Source: CAYSRM01 sp964543205 (GTDB lineage: Bacteria; Verrucomicrobiota; Kiritimatiellia; UBA8416; CAYSRM01). From it: a stretch of 38,812 nucleotides of DNA. This document shows positions 1-9,119 of this stretch, in pieces; the stretch's first letter is position 1; each line of letters starts with the position of its first letter. The stretch spans positions 1 to 38,812 of the forward strand of contig CAZIXB010000002.1 in the NCBI GenBank assembly GCA_964543205.1, in the 5' to 3' direction. The position numbers and the translations under genes were made by a program. The notes under the pieces were generated by a model. The model searched no databases and had not been told where the DNA came from. It saw only the letters and a list, made by a program, of their open reading frames with translations.

Positions 1-2
1 GC

Positions 3-1154
3 CTGACCAGCCTGTTCAACGACTGGTCAAGCGAGATGATATTTCCGCTTCTTCCAGCCTTCATGGCGCAGATACTCAACATCCCCAAGCCTTTGATCGG
101 CCTTATAGAGGGCGTTTCCAGAAGTCTGGCCTCTGTGCTCAAAGTATTCTCAGGCTACATATCAGATCGACTGGGACGAAGAAAGGCCCTGGCAGTCACC
201 GGCTATACTCTTTCAAATATAGTCAAACCTTTCCTTGCGCTTGCGCATAGCTGGGGGGCAGTACTGGCGGTTCGGGCAACGGACCGGTTGGGAAAAGGCA
301 TACGCACCGCCCCGCGGGATGCTCTGCTGGCATCTTCAACCGAGAAAACAAAGGAGAGAAGGGGCAAGTCATTCGGATTCCACCGGGCCATGGACACCGC
401 CGGGGCAATGCTCGGAACAATCTGCGCTTATCTTCTTCTGCGCCTTCTTCCCTGGGAACTTGAATTCAACTACCGGATGGTCTTCCTTCTGGCCGTGATC
501 CCCGGCGCCATCGGAGTAGCCTGCATAATCCTGGGCACAAGAGAAAAACCCGTTACCGGCTCACGCAAAAAACCTTCCCTTAACTGGCGTAAACTGCCGC
601 CAAACGTCCGCAAACTGGTTGTCGCCTCCGTAATTTTCGGCATCGGCAATTACACTTTTACCTTCTTCGTTCTGCGTATACTGGAGATGGGTATCTCCGA
701 GATAGTTGTCCCGCTTGTCTACCTGGCCTATAACATAATCTACATGGCAGCATCGATACCCGCCGGACAACTCTCGGACAGGATCGGCCGCAAGAAAGTC
801 CTTATGGCAGGGTTTGCGCTCTATGTTCTGACTGCCACAGGCTTCGCTCTTCTCGACAGCATGTTCATGGCATGGGTACTGATGGGTTTCTTCGGTCTTC
901 ACATGGCGCTGACCGACGCGACCGCAAGAGCCTTTGTCAGCGACCTCGCAAAAGAAGAAGTCAGGGGCACAGCCCTTGGCATCTACCACACAGGCGTCGG
1001 TGTAGCAGACCTTCCCGCCGGGCTTCTTGCCGGTTTCCTATGGGCACAATTTTCCTCAACTGCCACATTTCTCGTCGGGGCCGTGCTGGCGCTCGTCTCA
1101 ATCGCCGTGCTTGCAACAGTAAAAGAAAAATCGCCGACCGGGTTTGCTGATTAA
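3..1154 (+). CDS. MFS transporter, 5'-truncated by the window edge
   Basis: This is a major facilitator superfamily permease of the inner membrane; the substrate cannot be told from sequence. The open frame continues to the left edge: codons from position 3 read LTSLFNDWSSEMIFPLLP, which matches the first-helix signature of the family (S-x-x-D-x-S-x-E-M-x-x-P-x-L-P). The true start therefore lies outside the window, and the ATG at 36 is internal. Two copies of the MFS loop motif are visible, SDRLGRRKALA after helix 2 and SDRIGRKKVLM in the second half, so both six-helix halves are present. The gene ends 8 nt before the methyltransferase gene, which suggests co-transcription. Confidence 0.85.
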   Translation: MTSLFNDWSSEMIFPLLPAFMAQILNIPKPLIGLIEGVSRSLASVLKVFSGYISDRLGRRKALAVTGYTLSNIVKPFLALAHSWGAVLAVRATDRLGKGIRTAPRDALLASSTEKTKERRGKSFGFHRAMDTAGAMLGTICAYLLLRLLPWELEFNYRMVFLLAVIPGAIGVACIILGTREKPVTGSRKKPSLNWRKLPPNVRKLVVASVIFGIGNYTFTFFVLRILEMGISEIVVPLVYLAYNIIYMAASIPAGQLSDRIGRKKVLMAGFALYVLTATGFALLDSMFMAWVLMGFFGLHMALTDATARAFVSDLAKEEVRGTALGIYHTGVGVADLPAGLLAGFLWAQFSSTATFLVGAVLALVSIAVLATVKEKSPTGFAD

Positions 1155-1162
1155 AAGAAAAC

Positions 1163-1762
1163 ATGGCAAAAGAAAAAAAACGCACAGTCTTTGAGAAATC
1201 TTATTACAAAAGATTTTACATCAACCCCGAAACTCGGGCGGTTGATGAAGCAGACATAACCTTGCTAGTCAATCATATATGCAGCTATCTCCGCTATCTC
1301 AGAATACCCGTCAAATCAACAATCGACATGGGCTGCGGGCTCGGACTCTGGAAAAGGCCGCTGGAAAGACAGTTTCCAGGCATCAGATATACAGGAGTGG
1401 ATTCAAGCGCCGAACTCTGCAAACAGTACGGCTGGAAACGCGGCTCCCTGACTTCATATCGCGCAACGAAACAGTCCGACCTTGTTATCTGCCAGAGTGT
1501 GCTACAGTACCTGCCGGCAAAAGAGGTCAGGCCTGCAATCGCTAATCTCCACAGCCTCTGCAAGGGCGCAATGTACCTTGAGATTGTGACCCGCGAAGAC
1601 TGGGAGGAAAACTGCGATCAAACACGAACCGACGGCGATATTCACCTCCGCTCCGCCCTGTGGTACCGCCGCATAATCGAAAAACACTTCACCAATTGCG
1701 GCGGCGGCCTTTTTATCCCCGAAGACTCCACCACAGTCCTGTACGAACTTGAACACCTTTGA
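1163..1762 (+). CDS. Class I SAM-dependent methyltransferase, small, substrate unknown
   Basis: This 199-residue soluble protein has a Rossmann-type methyltransferase core. The SAM-binding motif I is seen as IDMGCGLGLW at about residues 54-63, followed by an acidic strand-2 end (YTGVDSS) expected to hold the ribose. A later segment, DLVICQSVLQYLP, corresponds to motif IV and post-motif IV. The N-terminus is basic and lysine-rich. It begins 8 nt after the MFS gene with only a weak purine-rich ribosome site. The family acts on small molecules, lipids or proteins, and nothing here singles out the acceptor. A link to the upstream transporter is suggested only by adjacency. Confidence 0.75.
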   Translation: MAKEKKRTVFEKSYYKRFYINPETRAVDEADITLLVNHICSYLRYLRIPVKSTIDMGCGLGLWKRPLERQFPGIRYTGVDSSAELCKQYGWKRGSLTSYRATKQSDLVICQSVLQYLPAKEVRPAIANLHSLCKGAMYLEIVTREDWEENCDQTRTDGDIHLRSALWYRRIIEKHFTNCGGGLFIPEDSTTVLYELEHL

Positions 1763-1867
1763 TGCGAAAAACCAGCCTCCGCAATACCATAAGGAATACC
1801 CATCAGAAACATGCGGAACAGTAGAAATCAAGGCCCCAAAAAACCAATTTTTCCTTATATATAGTGG

Positions 1868-1896
1868 TTGCATCTGTTATGACCACATGATATAGA
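1868..1896 (+). promoter_or_regulatory. Candidate sigma-70 type promoter for smc
   Basis: A -35 like TTGCAT (1868-1873) and a -10 like TATAGA (1891-1896) are separated by 17 nt. The predicted transcript start, around 1903, lies upstream of the GTG start chosen for smc. It makes the ATG at 1894-1898 implausible as a start because that codon overlaps the -10 box. This rests on pattern matching only. Confidence 0.5.
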
Positions 1897-1946
1897 TGTT
1901 CAAAATTCAAAAGTACCACCCCAAAAAAAAAAGAAAGGTTCTTACA

Positions 1947-4900
1947 GTGTTTCTCAAGACTCTGGAAATGATCGGTTTCAAGAGCTTCTCGGAAAGGACC
2001 GTGTTGCATTTTCAGCCCGGCATGACTGCCGTAGTCGGTCCAAACGGATGCGGCAAAAGCAATGTATCAGACGCAATTCGCTGGGTGCTGGGAGAACAAA
2101 GCGCTAAAGCTCTCCGCGGATCCAAAATGGAAGACTGCATTTTCAACGGCACGGATTCCAGGAAACCGCTTGGTATGGCGGAAGTGAGCATCACCTTCGC
2201 CGACTGCGAAAACACAATAGGAACTGACTATCACGAAATAACCATCACCCGCCGTGTATTCAAGTCCGGAGAAGGACAGTATTTCATAAATAAAACGCCA
2301 TGTAGATTGAAGGATATCCAGAGAACTTTCATGGATACAGGGATCGGCACCACATCCTATTCGGTGCTGGAACAAGGAAGAGTCGACCGGATCCTCAGTT
2401 CGCGGCCCGAAGATCGAAGAGCCGTTTTCGAGGAAGCCAGCGGTATAATGAAATACAAGGCCGACAAGAAAGAAGCAATCCGGAAACTCGAACAGACCGA
2501 AGCAAACCTCATCAGGCTCGCGGATGTTATACGCGAAGTAAAAAGACAGATAGGTTCGCTTCAGCGCCAGGCAGGCAAGGCGCGAAGATACAAGGCAATG
2601 CGAGAAGAACTGCGAAAACTCGATATCTTCCTGGCAATACGCCGCGCCGAAAAATTCGACAAAGAAATGGATATAATTAAAACACAACTGCTCGAAATCC
2701 AGCAGAACAGAACATCAATCCAGGACGAAATCAGGGAAATCGAAAAAGACACATCTTCAATAAGACAAAGCGTAATGCAGACCGAAAGAGAAATTGCCGA
2801 ATGCCACGAAAAAGAAGTGGAAGCACGTAGTTCATTGAAACATACCAGAGAATTGATTTCCATGAACCGGAACCGGATCGAGGAATACGCTGCGCTTTCC
2901 CACAGGGATCAACAGGAAATCCAGCGCGCCCAGAATGAAATATCCGAACTTAAACAAAGCCTTACGGGTTTGAAACAGAAGATCGAAGAGGCAACCGTCG
3001 GAAAAACCAACGCCGAACAGGCTGCGGACACAGCCAGGCAAAGTCTTGAAGAACATAATTCCAGGATGGAAAAACTCCAGCAGTTGCTGAAAACACTCCA
3101 GGGCCAGTCAATAGAAATGGAGAGCAGGCGTTCATCACTGGAGAACAGACGCACCGAACTGGAATCCCGAAAGTATTCAGAAGCCGCCCGGAAAGAAAGG
3201 CTCTTCGCCGAACAGGCACAGCTTCAGAAAGTCCTTGATTCCTATATGGCCCGGCAAGATGAAACATCAGAGGCGCTGGCCAAGGCCGAAGAAGAATCTG
3301 CCAGGCATGAGTCCGAATTATCCGAACTGAAAGACCGGCTCCGCTCAGCTTCATCACGAACATTGGAAATTCAACGGCATATTTCTTCGCTGCGGGAAAA
3401 CATAACATCCGTTAAAGCTCGTAAAGAAATGCTCCAGGAATCACTCCAGATGGATTCGCCGCTTGCCGATGATAATAAACCGGGAACAAACGGAATCATC
3501 GGCAAACTGATCTCCTATATCAGTGTTGCAGAGGGCTACGAGACCGCCCTGCAGGCAGCCCTTTCATCCTGGATCAATGCAGCGCTTGTGGAAAACTGCC
3601 AAACAGCCGTTTCGCTGGCGCAACAACTCAATACTGAAAAAAAAGCTCCCGCCCGACTAATCGCAGTAGACGGCTATAGTACGCCCATTTCCAACCGCAA
3701 GCTGCCTTTCGACCAGCTCGCGGAATACGTCAAGTGCCCGGACAACATAAAGCCCGTAATAAAACGCCTCCTCGCGGATTTATACATTATAAATTCATTG
3801 GACGAAATTCCCTCCGACCATCCACCCGGAATCCGTTTCGTGACGCCAGATGGATTGATGGCGCATCCCGACGGACGCATATTTGTTTTCGCAGAAACAG
3901 AAGAAACAGCAGCAGTCCGCAGAAAACGAGAACTTGAAAAAACACTTGAAAAAACAGCGCAGCTTTCTTCAAGACTCAAAGTTCTGCAAGCAGATTTTTC
4001 CGCGGCTTCCGCCGAACAGAAACAACTCGAAGCCGGAATCGAGAGCAAAACCCGCGAATACAACGAGAAACACCACGAACTTGCTGTAAAGCAGGGCGAA
4101 TACCAGGTGGTTTCATCAGAAGCCGAACAGGCCGGCAAACGTCTCAACACCGTCACATGGGAAATAAATTCACTTGCCGGGGATGATGCCTCCGGCGAAA
4201 CAGATGATGCCGAGACGATCTCACAGCAGATTTCAGAAATGGAAGAAACCCGCTGTAAACTCTCTGCTTCAATAGCCGAACGCACAACAGAACTGCACAA
4301 CATGCAGAACGCCCAGGCTCAACTCCAGTCAGTTCTGACCGAAAAACGCATCGCGTCAGCGCAAGCTTCACAGAAACTCGACATGCTCCAGAACCAGAAA
4401 ACAGTAACAGACAAGCGCATAAACGAATTGCAAAACCTGGCGGAAGAAAGAACCCGTAATGCCTCGAGCTACTCCGATTCCATCAATAACCTCCGCCGAT
4501 CAATTGACGGCGCACAAAACACAATCGCAAAATTCGAAAAAGCCGCCGCAGATAACGCACAGAAAGCCGAGAGCCTTAAAGCAAATCTTGAACAACAGAA
4601 CAACCAACTCGCGAGCCTTGAAGATGCAGTCTCTGAAAAAAGAACTCTGCTCGATGAACTCCGGGAAACAAAAGGAGAGCTAGACCTTAAATACAACCAG
4701 GCATCAATGAAAAAGCAGAACGGCTTCGAAAAAGTCTGCGGGGATTATAATATATCCGAAGAAGCGCTCATGGCAGAACCTGAACCTGACTGGGAAGGAG
4801 AAAAACCTTCGGAAGAAACCGCTGAAACCCGAACTACAGAACTTCGTACCAAGCTGGAAGCCATGGGGCCTGTCAACCTCGTAGCCATAGAAGAATACGA

Positions 4901-5510
4901 GGAGTTGAAAGAACGATACTCCTTCCTCACGAAACAGGAAAACGACCTGACGGAAGCAAAGGATCAGCTTCTTAAAGTAATAAGAGAAATCAACAAAACA
5001 AGTTCCGATATGTTCCGGTCGACTTTCGAACAGGTTAACTCCAATTTCCAGAAAATGTTCAAACAGCTATTCAAAGGGGGGTCAGCTAAACTGGTCCTCG
5101 TAAACGAGGAAGATGTTCTTGAATGCGGCATTGAAATCATCGCCCGGCCTCCAGGCAAACGACTGCAGAACATTACCTTGCTCTCCGGCGGCGAAAAAAC
5201 CCTGACTGCTGTTGCCCTGCTTTTCGCCATTTATATGATCAAACCAAGCCCGTTCTGCCTGCTTGACGAACTTGACGCTGCCCTTGACGAGTCCAATATC
5301 GGCAGGTTTGTGGGAATACTGAAAAATTTCCTTTCCCAGTCACAGTTCGTGGTGATAACACACAACCGAACAACTATAGCTGCCGCAGATACAATATACG
5401 GAGTGACGATGCCGGAAAAAGGGGTGTCCAGGATCGTATCGATGCGCTTTAAAGACCACGAAAAAAATCCGGCCCCCGAAGAAAAAGAAGAAGCGGGAAT
5501 CGAAACCTGA
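1947..5510 (+). CDS. smc: Chromosome segregation protein SMC
   Basis: This is the structural maintenance of chromosomes ATPase, the core of the bacterial condensin that organises and segregates DNA. From the GTG at 1947 the protein has 1187 residues, the usual SMC length. The order is an N-terminal ATPase half with Walker A GPNGCGKS (about residues 31-38), a long coiled coil, a globular hinge (about 500-630), a second coiled coil, and a C-terminal half with signature LLSGGEK, Walker B CLLDELDAALDE and the D-loop. The GTG start is preferred because AGAAAGG lies 8 nt upstream and FLKTLEMIGFKSF matches the family N-terminus. An upstream ATG at 1896 would add 17 unrelated lysine-rich residues and overlaps a promoter-like -10 box. 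No scpA or scpB is nearby. Confidence 0.96.
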   Translation: MFLKTLEMIGFKSFSERTVLHFQPGMTAVVGPNGCGKSNVSDAIRWVLGEQSAKALRGSKMEDCIFNGTDSRKPLGMAEVSITFADCENTIGTDYHEITITRRVFKSGEGQYFINKTPCRLKDIQRTFMDTGIGTTSYSVLEQGRVDRILSSRPEDRRAVFEEASGIMKYKADKKEAIRKLEQTEANLIRLADVIREVKRQIGSLQRQAGKARRYKAMREELRKLDIFLAIRRAEKFDKEMDIIKTQLLEIQQNRTSIQDEIREIEKDTSSIRQSVMQTEREIAECHEKEVEARSSLKHTRELISMNRNRIEEYAALSHRDQQEIQRAQNEISELKQSLTGLKQKIEEATVGKTNAEQAADTARQSLEEHNSRMEKLQQLLKTLQGQSIEMESRRSSLENRRTELESRKYSEAARKERLFAEQAQLQKVLDSYMARQDETSEALAKAEEESARHESELSELKDRLRSASSRTLEIQRHISSLRENITSVKARKEMLQESLQMDSPLADDNKPGTNGIIGKLISYISVAEGYETALQAALSSWINAALVENCQTAVSLAQQLNTEKKAPARLIAVDGYSTPISNRKLPFDQLAEYVKCPDNIKPVIKRLLADLYIINSLDEIPSDHPPGIRFVTPDGLMAHPDGRIFVFAETEETAAVRRKRELEKTLEKTAQLSSRLKVLQADFSAASAEQKQLEAGIESKTREYNEKHHELAVKQGEYQVVSSEAEQAGKRLNTVTWEINSLAGDDASGETDDAETISQQISEMEETRCKLSASIAERTTELHNMQNAQAQLQSVLTEKRIASAQASQKLDMLQNQKTVTDKRINELQNLAEERTRNASSYSDSINNLRRSIDGAQNTIAKFEKAAADNAQKAESLKANLEQQNNQLASLEDAVSEKRTLLDELRETKGELDLKYNQASMKKQNGFEKVCGDYNISEEALMAEPEPDWEGEKPSEETAETRTTELRTKLEAMGPVNLVAIEEYEELKERYSFLTKQENDLTEAKDQLLKVIREINKTSSDMFRSTFEQVNSNFQKMFKQLFKGGSAKLVLVNEEDVLECGIEIIARPPGKRLQNITLLSGGEKTLTAVALLFAIYMIKPSPFCLLDELDAALDESNIGRFVGILKNFLSQSQFVVITHNRTTIAAADTIYGVTMPEKGVSRIVSMRFKDHEKNPAPEEKEEAGIET

Positions 5511-5538
5511 ACCCGCCAGAAAATAAAAGGATCTCGTA

Positions 5539-6360
5539 ATGACTGACACATCGAAACTTCTTGATTGCGCGATTGAAACAGCTCAGGCTGCCGGCCGCCA
5601 TGCAGCTTCAAACTGCAGCAGAAGAGCAAATACTGTTCTAAGAACTTCGCATGATGTCAAGCTCGAGCTAGATCTCGAATGCCAGAAAATCGCCGCCGGT
5701 ATTATCAGCGAAACATTTCCGGATCATTCGTTCCTTGGCGAAGAAAACACAGGACATAACGCCAGCAAAGACTCACGATTTCTCTGGGTCGTTGACCCCA
5801 TAGACGGAACTGTGAATTTTTCACACGGCTTCCCTTTCTGGTGCAGCTCAGTAGCCGTGCAAGACAGAAAGGGCAATACCATTGCCGCAGCAGTATTCGC
5901 GCCCCATACAGACGAACTCTACACGGCTTCCCTGGATGAACAGGCGAAACTCAACGGCTCGACCATCTCAGTGTCCAAAACCTCGCAAATGACTGATGCA
6001 ATGATTCTTACCGGCCTGGACCAGGATATAGTCAGCAACCTGCCCCCCATGTATTTTGCAAAAACCATAGCCTTGGCTTCGCAGAAAGTGCGCGTGGCAG
6101 GCGCCGCCGCCCTTGACCTTTGCAGAGTCGCTGCAGGACAATCCGACGGCTACTTTGAAGCTGGAATCTTTACATGGGACATAGCGGCAGGAGGCCTGAT
6201 CGTGGAAAAAGCGGGCGGCAAATCAGAAATGCTTGCGAAAATAAGCAACCAGCCCCATAGAAAAGCATTCATGGCCACCAACGGCAGAATACATGAGATG
6301 CTCAAATCAATTCTCAAAGATGGAATAGCCTCTATTCAAGGTTCGAAAGATCAGCATTGA
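5539..6360 (+). CDS. suhB: Inositol monophosphatase family protein (SuhB-like)
   Basis: This 273-residue Mg2+-dependent phosphatase belongs to the IMPase/FIG superfamily and hydrolyses phosphate monoesters such as inositol-1-phosphate. Visible metal-binding motifs are GEEN (E68/E69), WVVDPIDGTVNF (D86, D89) and TWDIAAGG (D214), all with the expected residues and spacing. An AAGGA ribosome site precedes the ATG. It follows smc by 28 nt in the same direction and ends inside the last codons of gspG on the other strand, a 29-bp convergent overlap. Members also include CysQ-type and histidinol-phosphate phosphatases, so the true substrate is open. The symbol rests on family resemblance only. Confidence 0.85.
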   Translation: MTDTSKLLDCAIETAQAAGRHAASNCSRRANTVLRTSHDVKLELDLECQKIAAGIISETFPDHSFLGEENTGHNASKDSRFLWVVDPIDGTVNFSHGFPFWCSSVAVQDRKGNTIAAAVFAPHTDELYTASLDEQAKLNGSTISVSKTSQMTDAMILTGLDQDIVSNLPPMYFAKTIALASQKVRVAGAAALDLCRVAAGQSDGYFEAGIFTWDIAAGGLIVEKAGGKSEMLAKISNQPHRKAFMATNGRIHEMLKSILKDGIASIQGSKDQH

Positions 6361-6781
6361 CCCCTTCGCCGCCCGGGCGACCGTCCGCACCGTAACTTAT
6401 AATCTCATACGAATGGCCATCTGGACCTGGAACAAGATACGCATACTCGTTTCCCCACGGATCCTTAGGCACATTAGCGCTCCTTAGATACCCGCCGGGG
6501 GGATAATCCGATGGCGCCGGTTCCGCTTCAGGCCGCCTGCACAAAGCTTCCAGGCCCTGCCGCTGGGTAGGCGGAGCGCCATGATTCATGGTATAGTGAT
6601 CAACAGCGTTGGCAAGCATCTCAATTTGCGCCCTCGCTGCAGCGACTTTTGCTTTTGCGGGCTCCTGGCCCACGCGCACTGCAACAATGGTTGCAAGAAT
6701 GCTTATTATAACAATCACGGCAAGAACCTCCAGAAAAGTGAAGCCTTCTCCGGCAGGCCGCTCAAAGAAAAATTTTTTCAT
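6332..6781 (-). CDS. gspG: Type II secretion major pseudopilin GspG
   Basis: This 149-residue pseudopilin has a class III signal peptide. The prepilin peptidase site is G13|F14 with glutamate at mature position 5 (FTFLE), followed by a hydrophobic helix (VLAVIVIISILATIVAV). The C-terminal half carries the GspG calcium-site region with DPWGNEY and SYGADGRPGGEG. In type II secretion GspG builds the periplasmic pseudopilus. Its ATG overlaps the polB stop by 4 nt, so it is probably translationally coupled to polB as the last gene of the mre-lptD run. No other gsp gene is present, so this is an orphan copy here, and it could serve a pilus-like system encoded elsewhere. Confidence 0.9.
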   Translation of the reverse strand: MKKFFFERPAGEGFTFLEVLAVIVIISILATIVAVRVGQEPAKAKVAAARAQIEMLANAVDHYTMNHGAPPTQRQGLEALCRRPEAEPAPSDYPPGGYLRSANVPKDPWGNEYAYLVPGPDGHSYEIISYGADGRPGGEGVNADLSNLE

Positions 6782-9093
6782 AATTCAAACTCCTTTTGTC
6801 GATCTTCAAACATGAATTTTCCGGCAAGCGAGTCAAGCTTGGCAATATAAAAATCCACATTCTCGTCCCTGCACCCTTCCTCAGCCTCGCCAACAAGCTT
6901 AGCCGCCTCATGCACAGCTACGTTTTTCTTCGTCCCTGTCACATAGTACGAAACCTGATCGCCCGCCCTGTATTCTCTGTCCGAACGCAAAGCAAGCTCA
7001 TAAGCTGCGGCTCTGCCCCGTTTACCCTTTTCCACCTTGTTCCTGTAAACCGACGGAGAGTCCCGGAGCATTTCAGTCTTTGCAAGCCTTTCAATCGGCC
7101 AGCGGCTCTCACGTATTGCGGATTCATATTCCTTCTTCAAAGCCGGCACCATCTGTTCCTTGTCTTCCAACAACAATCGTATGGCATCCTTCATGAAATC
7201 CCTCTGAAATGGCTCAAGTCCGCGAGACCTGAGGGCGCCGCCCTTGATTATAACCTCGCCATCGTAAGTCAGAAGCGCATAGTTTTTCATCTTGTAACTG
7301 AACATGCCCTTATATTCACCGTCGAATTCTACTTCAATTCCTTCGGGAAGCCATTTGTGAAACTCCCCTCGAAAGCGCTCTTTTTTCTCCTTGCCCATAT
7401 CCTCAGAACCGCCTGGCGGCACAAAGTAGATTCCGTCGGTATCGATTTCTACAGGCTTCGCGCCGCGACTTCTCATCCATTCTATCATGGATTGGAGAAG
7501 CTCGCGCCCCTCGCGTGTAACTCGAGCAGCCGCATCGTAGTCGTTGAAATGACCCTGCGAAAAACCAAGATAGCCATAAAATGAATTTATAAGAATTTTA
7601 AAAGCCGATTGCGCAGCATCCCAGTAACCGGCTTCGGAACCTGTTTCCGCCCGGCGGGCCATGTCTTTGGCTTTGAATCTCACATCTTTCAAGGCCTTCA
7701 GCATACGGAGAAAAACACCAAGTTTATCGCTGCGAGGACCGATCCCCCTGGTCAACATCAAGGAAGGATAAAGAGAACGGACATCACAGTGGTGAACGTT
7801 GTGAACAACACCCTTTACAAAAACATCAGTGTAACCGCCCTCAAATTTCCTGGCTGTATCCTGCAGAGATATTGCCCGGTCTGCAGCCATATATTCACGG
7901 AGCATCAAAGAATCAATTTTTGTGGCATTGCCCCTTACACAGACATTCTGATAACTGTATGGCAGGAGACCCGCCTGGACAAAATTACTCCTTGAAAGCA
8001 AGGCTGCAAGAGCGCCGGTCTCATAAACGTCGTCAAGAACATACTTGAGTATAAGGTCCGGGTCATCCTTGAATACAGCGCTGATCCGGCTTCCTTCTAT
8101 ATAAGTCCTCCCTTCAGGAGAGAGACCGAAATGCGAAGCCGCATCCTTCAAGCCGTATCCACCCAGCGCCCTGCTTGTTACATCATAAGCGTGAACAAGA
8201 AAAAGCGTATCAACTATGTGCCGTCCGAAAATCTCACAGCGCTCATAAGACAGCGCCCGCTCTGCAACATTAAAGCGGCTTGGCCTGAAATACGGCGCGC
8301 TCCCGTCCCTTCCAATCAAAAGCGGGACGCCGTTTCTCTTTGCCCTTTTCTTTATATAGGGCAAATCAAAGTTGAAAATGTTGTGACCCTCTATAACGTC
8401 AGGATCTCTCTCTACTATCAGTTCAACCATCCGGCGGAGCATTGCAGCTTCATCCATCTCAACAATTGAGAGCGCCTGTTTCCACCCGGAGCTGTCCGCA
8501 AGGCCTATGGCAATGATTTGATCCTCTTCCCTGTCCGCATTGCAAAATTCGAAACCCTCGGCAGTGGCGCATTCAATGTCAATCTGAAGCCTTTTAACAT
8601 CACTGAAATCCAGGCCCCCGAATAAAGTCAAACCTGTATCCATTAGATAAAGCTGCACTGGATCGGAAATCCACAGGTAAGGAGAGCCGGGCGCCGAGGA
8701 AGAAAAACCGGTAGAAGCGGCGAGCCACTTCCGGGCGCTGACACAATCTTTCCAGTTTGCAAAGTAAACCCTGGTATTGAGCGGGGCATCCCCCTCCATG
8801 GACCGGCGCTCATGCTCAACAGGCATCCCTGAAAGAACCTTATCAGAAACAATCATAAACGGACGGAAAGAAACCTCGCTGGTAACAACACGTTCCCCTT
8901 CCCTCACAAAAAGAACCAGATGATCGCCACCGCCACCTTTCCCCTGCACATATTCAACGGCAACAACACCATCCCGGCAAAACCGGCCGGCCAGCAAAGA
9001 CTCCGCCATAGAGCCGTAACCTTCGGCTATGTTTTCCGCATTGCCCGCTGTCATGTTGCCGGCAGTCCCGGCATCAAAAGCATCTTCCACCAT
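6778..9093 (-). CDS. polB: Family B DNA polymerase with 3'-5' exonuclease
   Basis: This 771-residue DNA polymerase is of the E. coli Pol II/archaeal B type. The proofreading domain is intact: Exo I IDIE (D172, E174), Exo II NIFNFDLPY (about 238-246) and Exo III YVLDDVYET (about 351-359). The polymerase motifs are also intact: motif A DVRSLYPS (D437), motif B KILINSFYGYLG (about 509-520) and motif C EIDTDG (D551, D553). The ATG at 9093 is preferred to the TTG at 9111 because AAGGA lies 7 nt before it. It starts 26 nt after lptD and overlaps gspG by 4 nt. Pol II enzymes usually act in restart or translesion synthesis. A role specific to this organism is not visible. Confidence 0.92.
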   Translation of the reverse strand: MVEDAFDAGTAGNMTAGNAENIAEGYGSMAESLLAGRFCRDGVVAVEYVQGKGGGGDHLVLFVREGERVVTSEVSFRPFMIVSDKVLSGMPVEHERRSMEGDAPLNTRVYFANWKDCVSARKWLAASTGFSSSAPGSPYLWISDPVQLYLMDTGLTLFGGLDFSDVKRLQIDIECATAEGFEFCNADREEDQIIAIGLADSSGWKQALSIVEMDEAAMLRRMVELIVERDPDVIEGHNIFNFDLPYIKKRAKRNGVPLLIGRDGSAPYFRPSRFNVAERALSYERCEIFGRHIVDTLFLVHAYDVTSRALGGYGLKDAASHFGLSPEGRTYIEGSRISAVFKDDPDLILKYVLDDVYETGALAALLSRSNFVQAGLLPYSYQNVCVRGNATKIDSLMLREYMAADRAISLQDTARKFEGGYTDVFVKGVVHNVHHCDVRSLYPSLMLTRGIGPRSDKLGVFLRMLKALKDVRFKAKDMARRAETGSEAGYWDAAQSAFKILINSFYGYLGFSQGHFNDYDAAARVTREGRELLQSMIEWMRSRGAKPVEIDTDGIYFVPPGGSEDMGKEKKERFRGEFHKWLPEGIEVEFDGEYKGMFSYKMKNYALLTYDGEVIIKGGALRSRGLEPFQRDFMKDAIRLLLEDKEQMVPALKKEYESAIRESRWPIERLAKTEMLRDSPSVYRNKVEKGKRGRAAAYELALRSDREYRAGDQVSYYVTGTKKNVAVHEAAKLVGEAEEGCRDENVDFYIAKLDSLAGKFMFEDRQKEFEL

Positions 9094-9119
9094 AAGTGTT
9101 TCCTTATTCAATATGCGGG

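Noticed and set aside
561..989. 142-codon minus-strand frame within the MFS gene
   Set aside because: Antisense shadow. The plus-strand frame carries clear transporter motifs.
36..1154. ATG at 36 as the MFS start
   Set aside because: The family first-helix motif continues in frame upstream to the window edge, so the gene is truncated and does not start here.
3674..4303. Long minus-strand frame inside smc
   Set aside because: Serine-rich antisense shadow of the SMC coiled coil, with no ribosome site or family features. smc explains the region fully.
6796..7584. 262-codon plus-strand frame opposite polB
   Set aside because: It lies entirely antisense to well-conserved polB motifs and its translation resembles no protein family.
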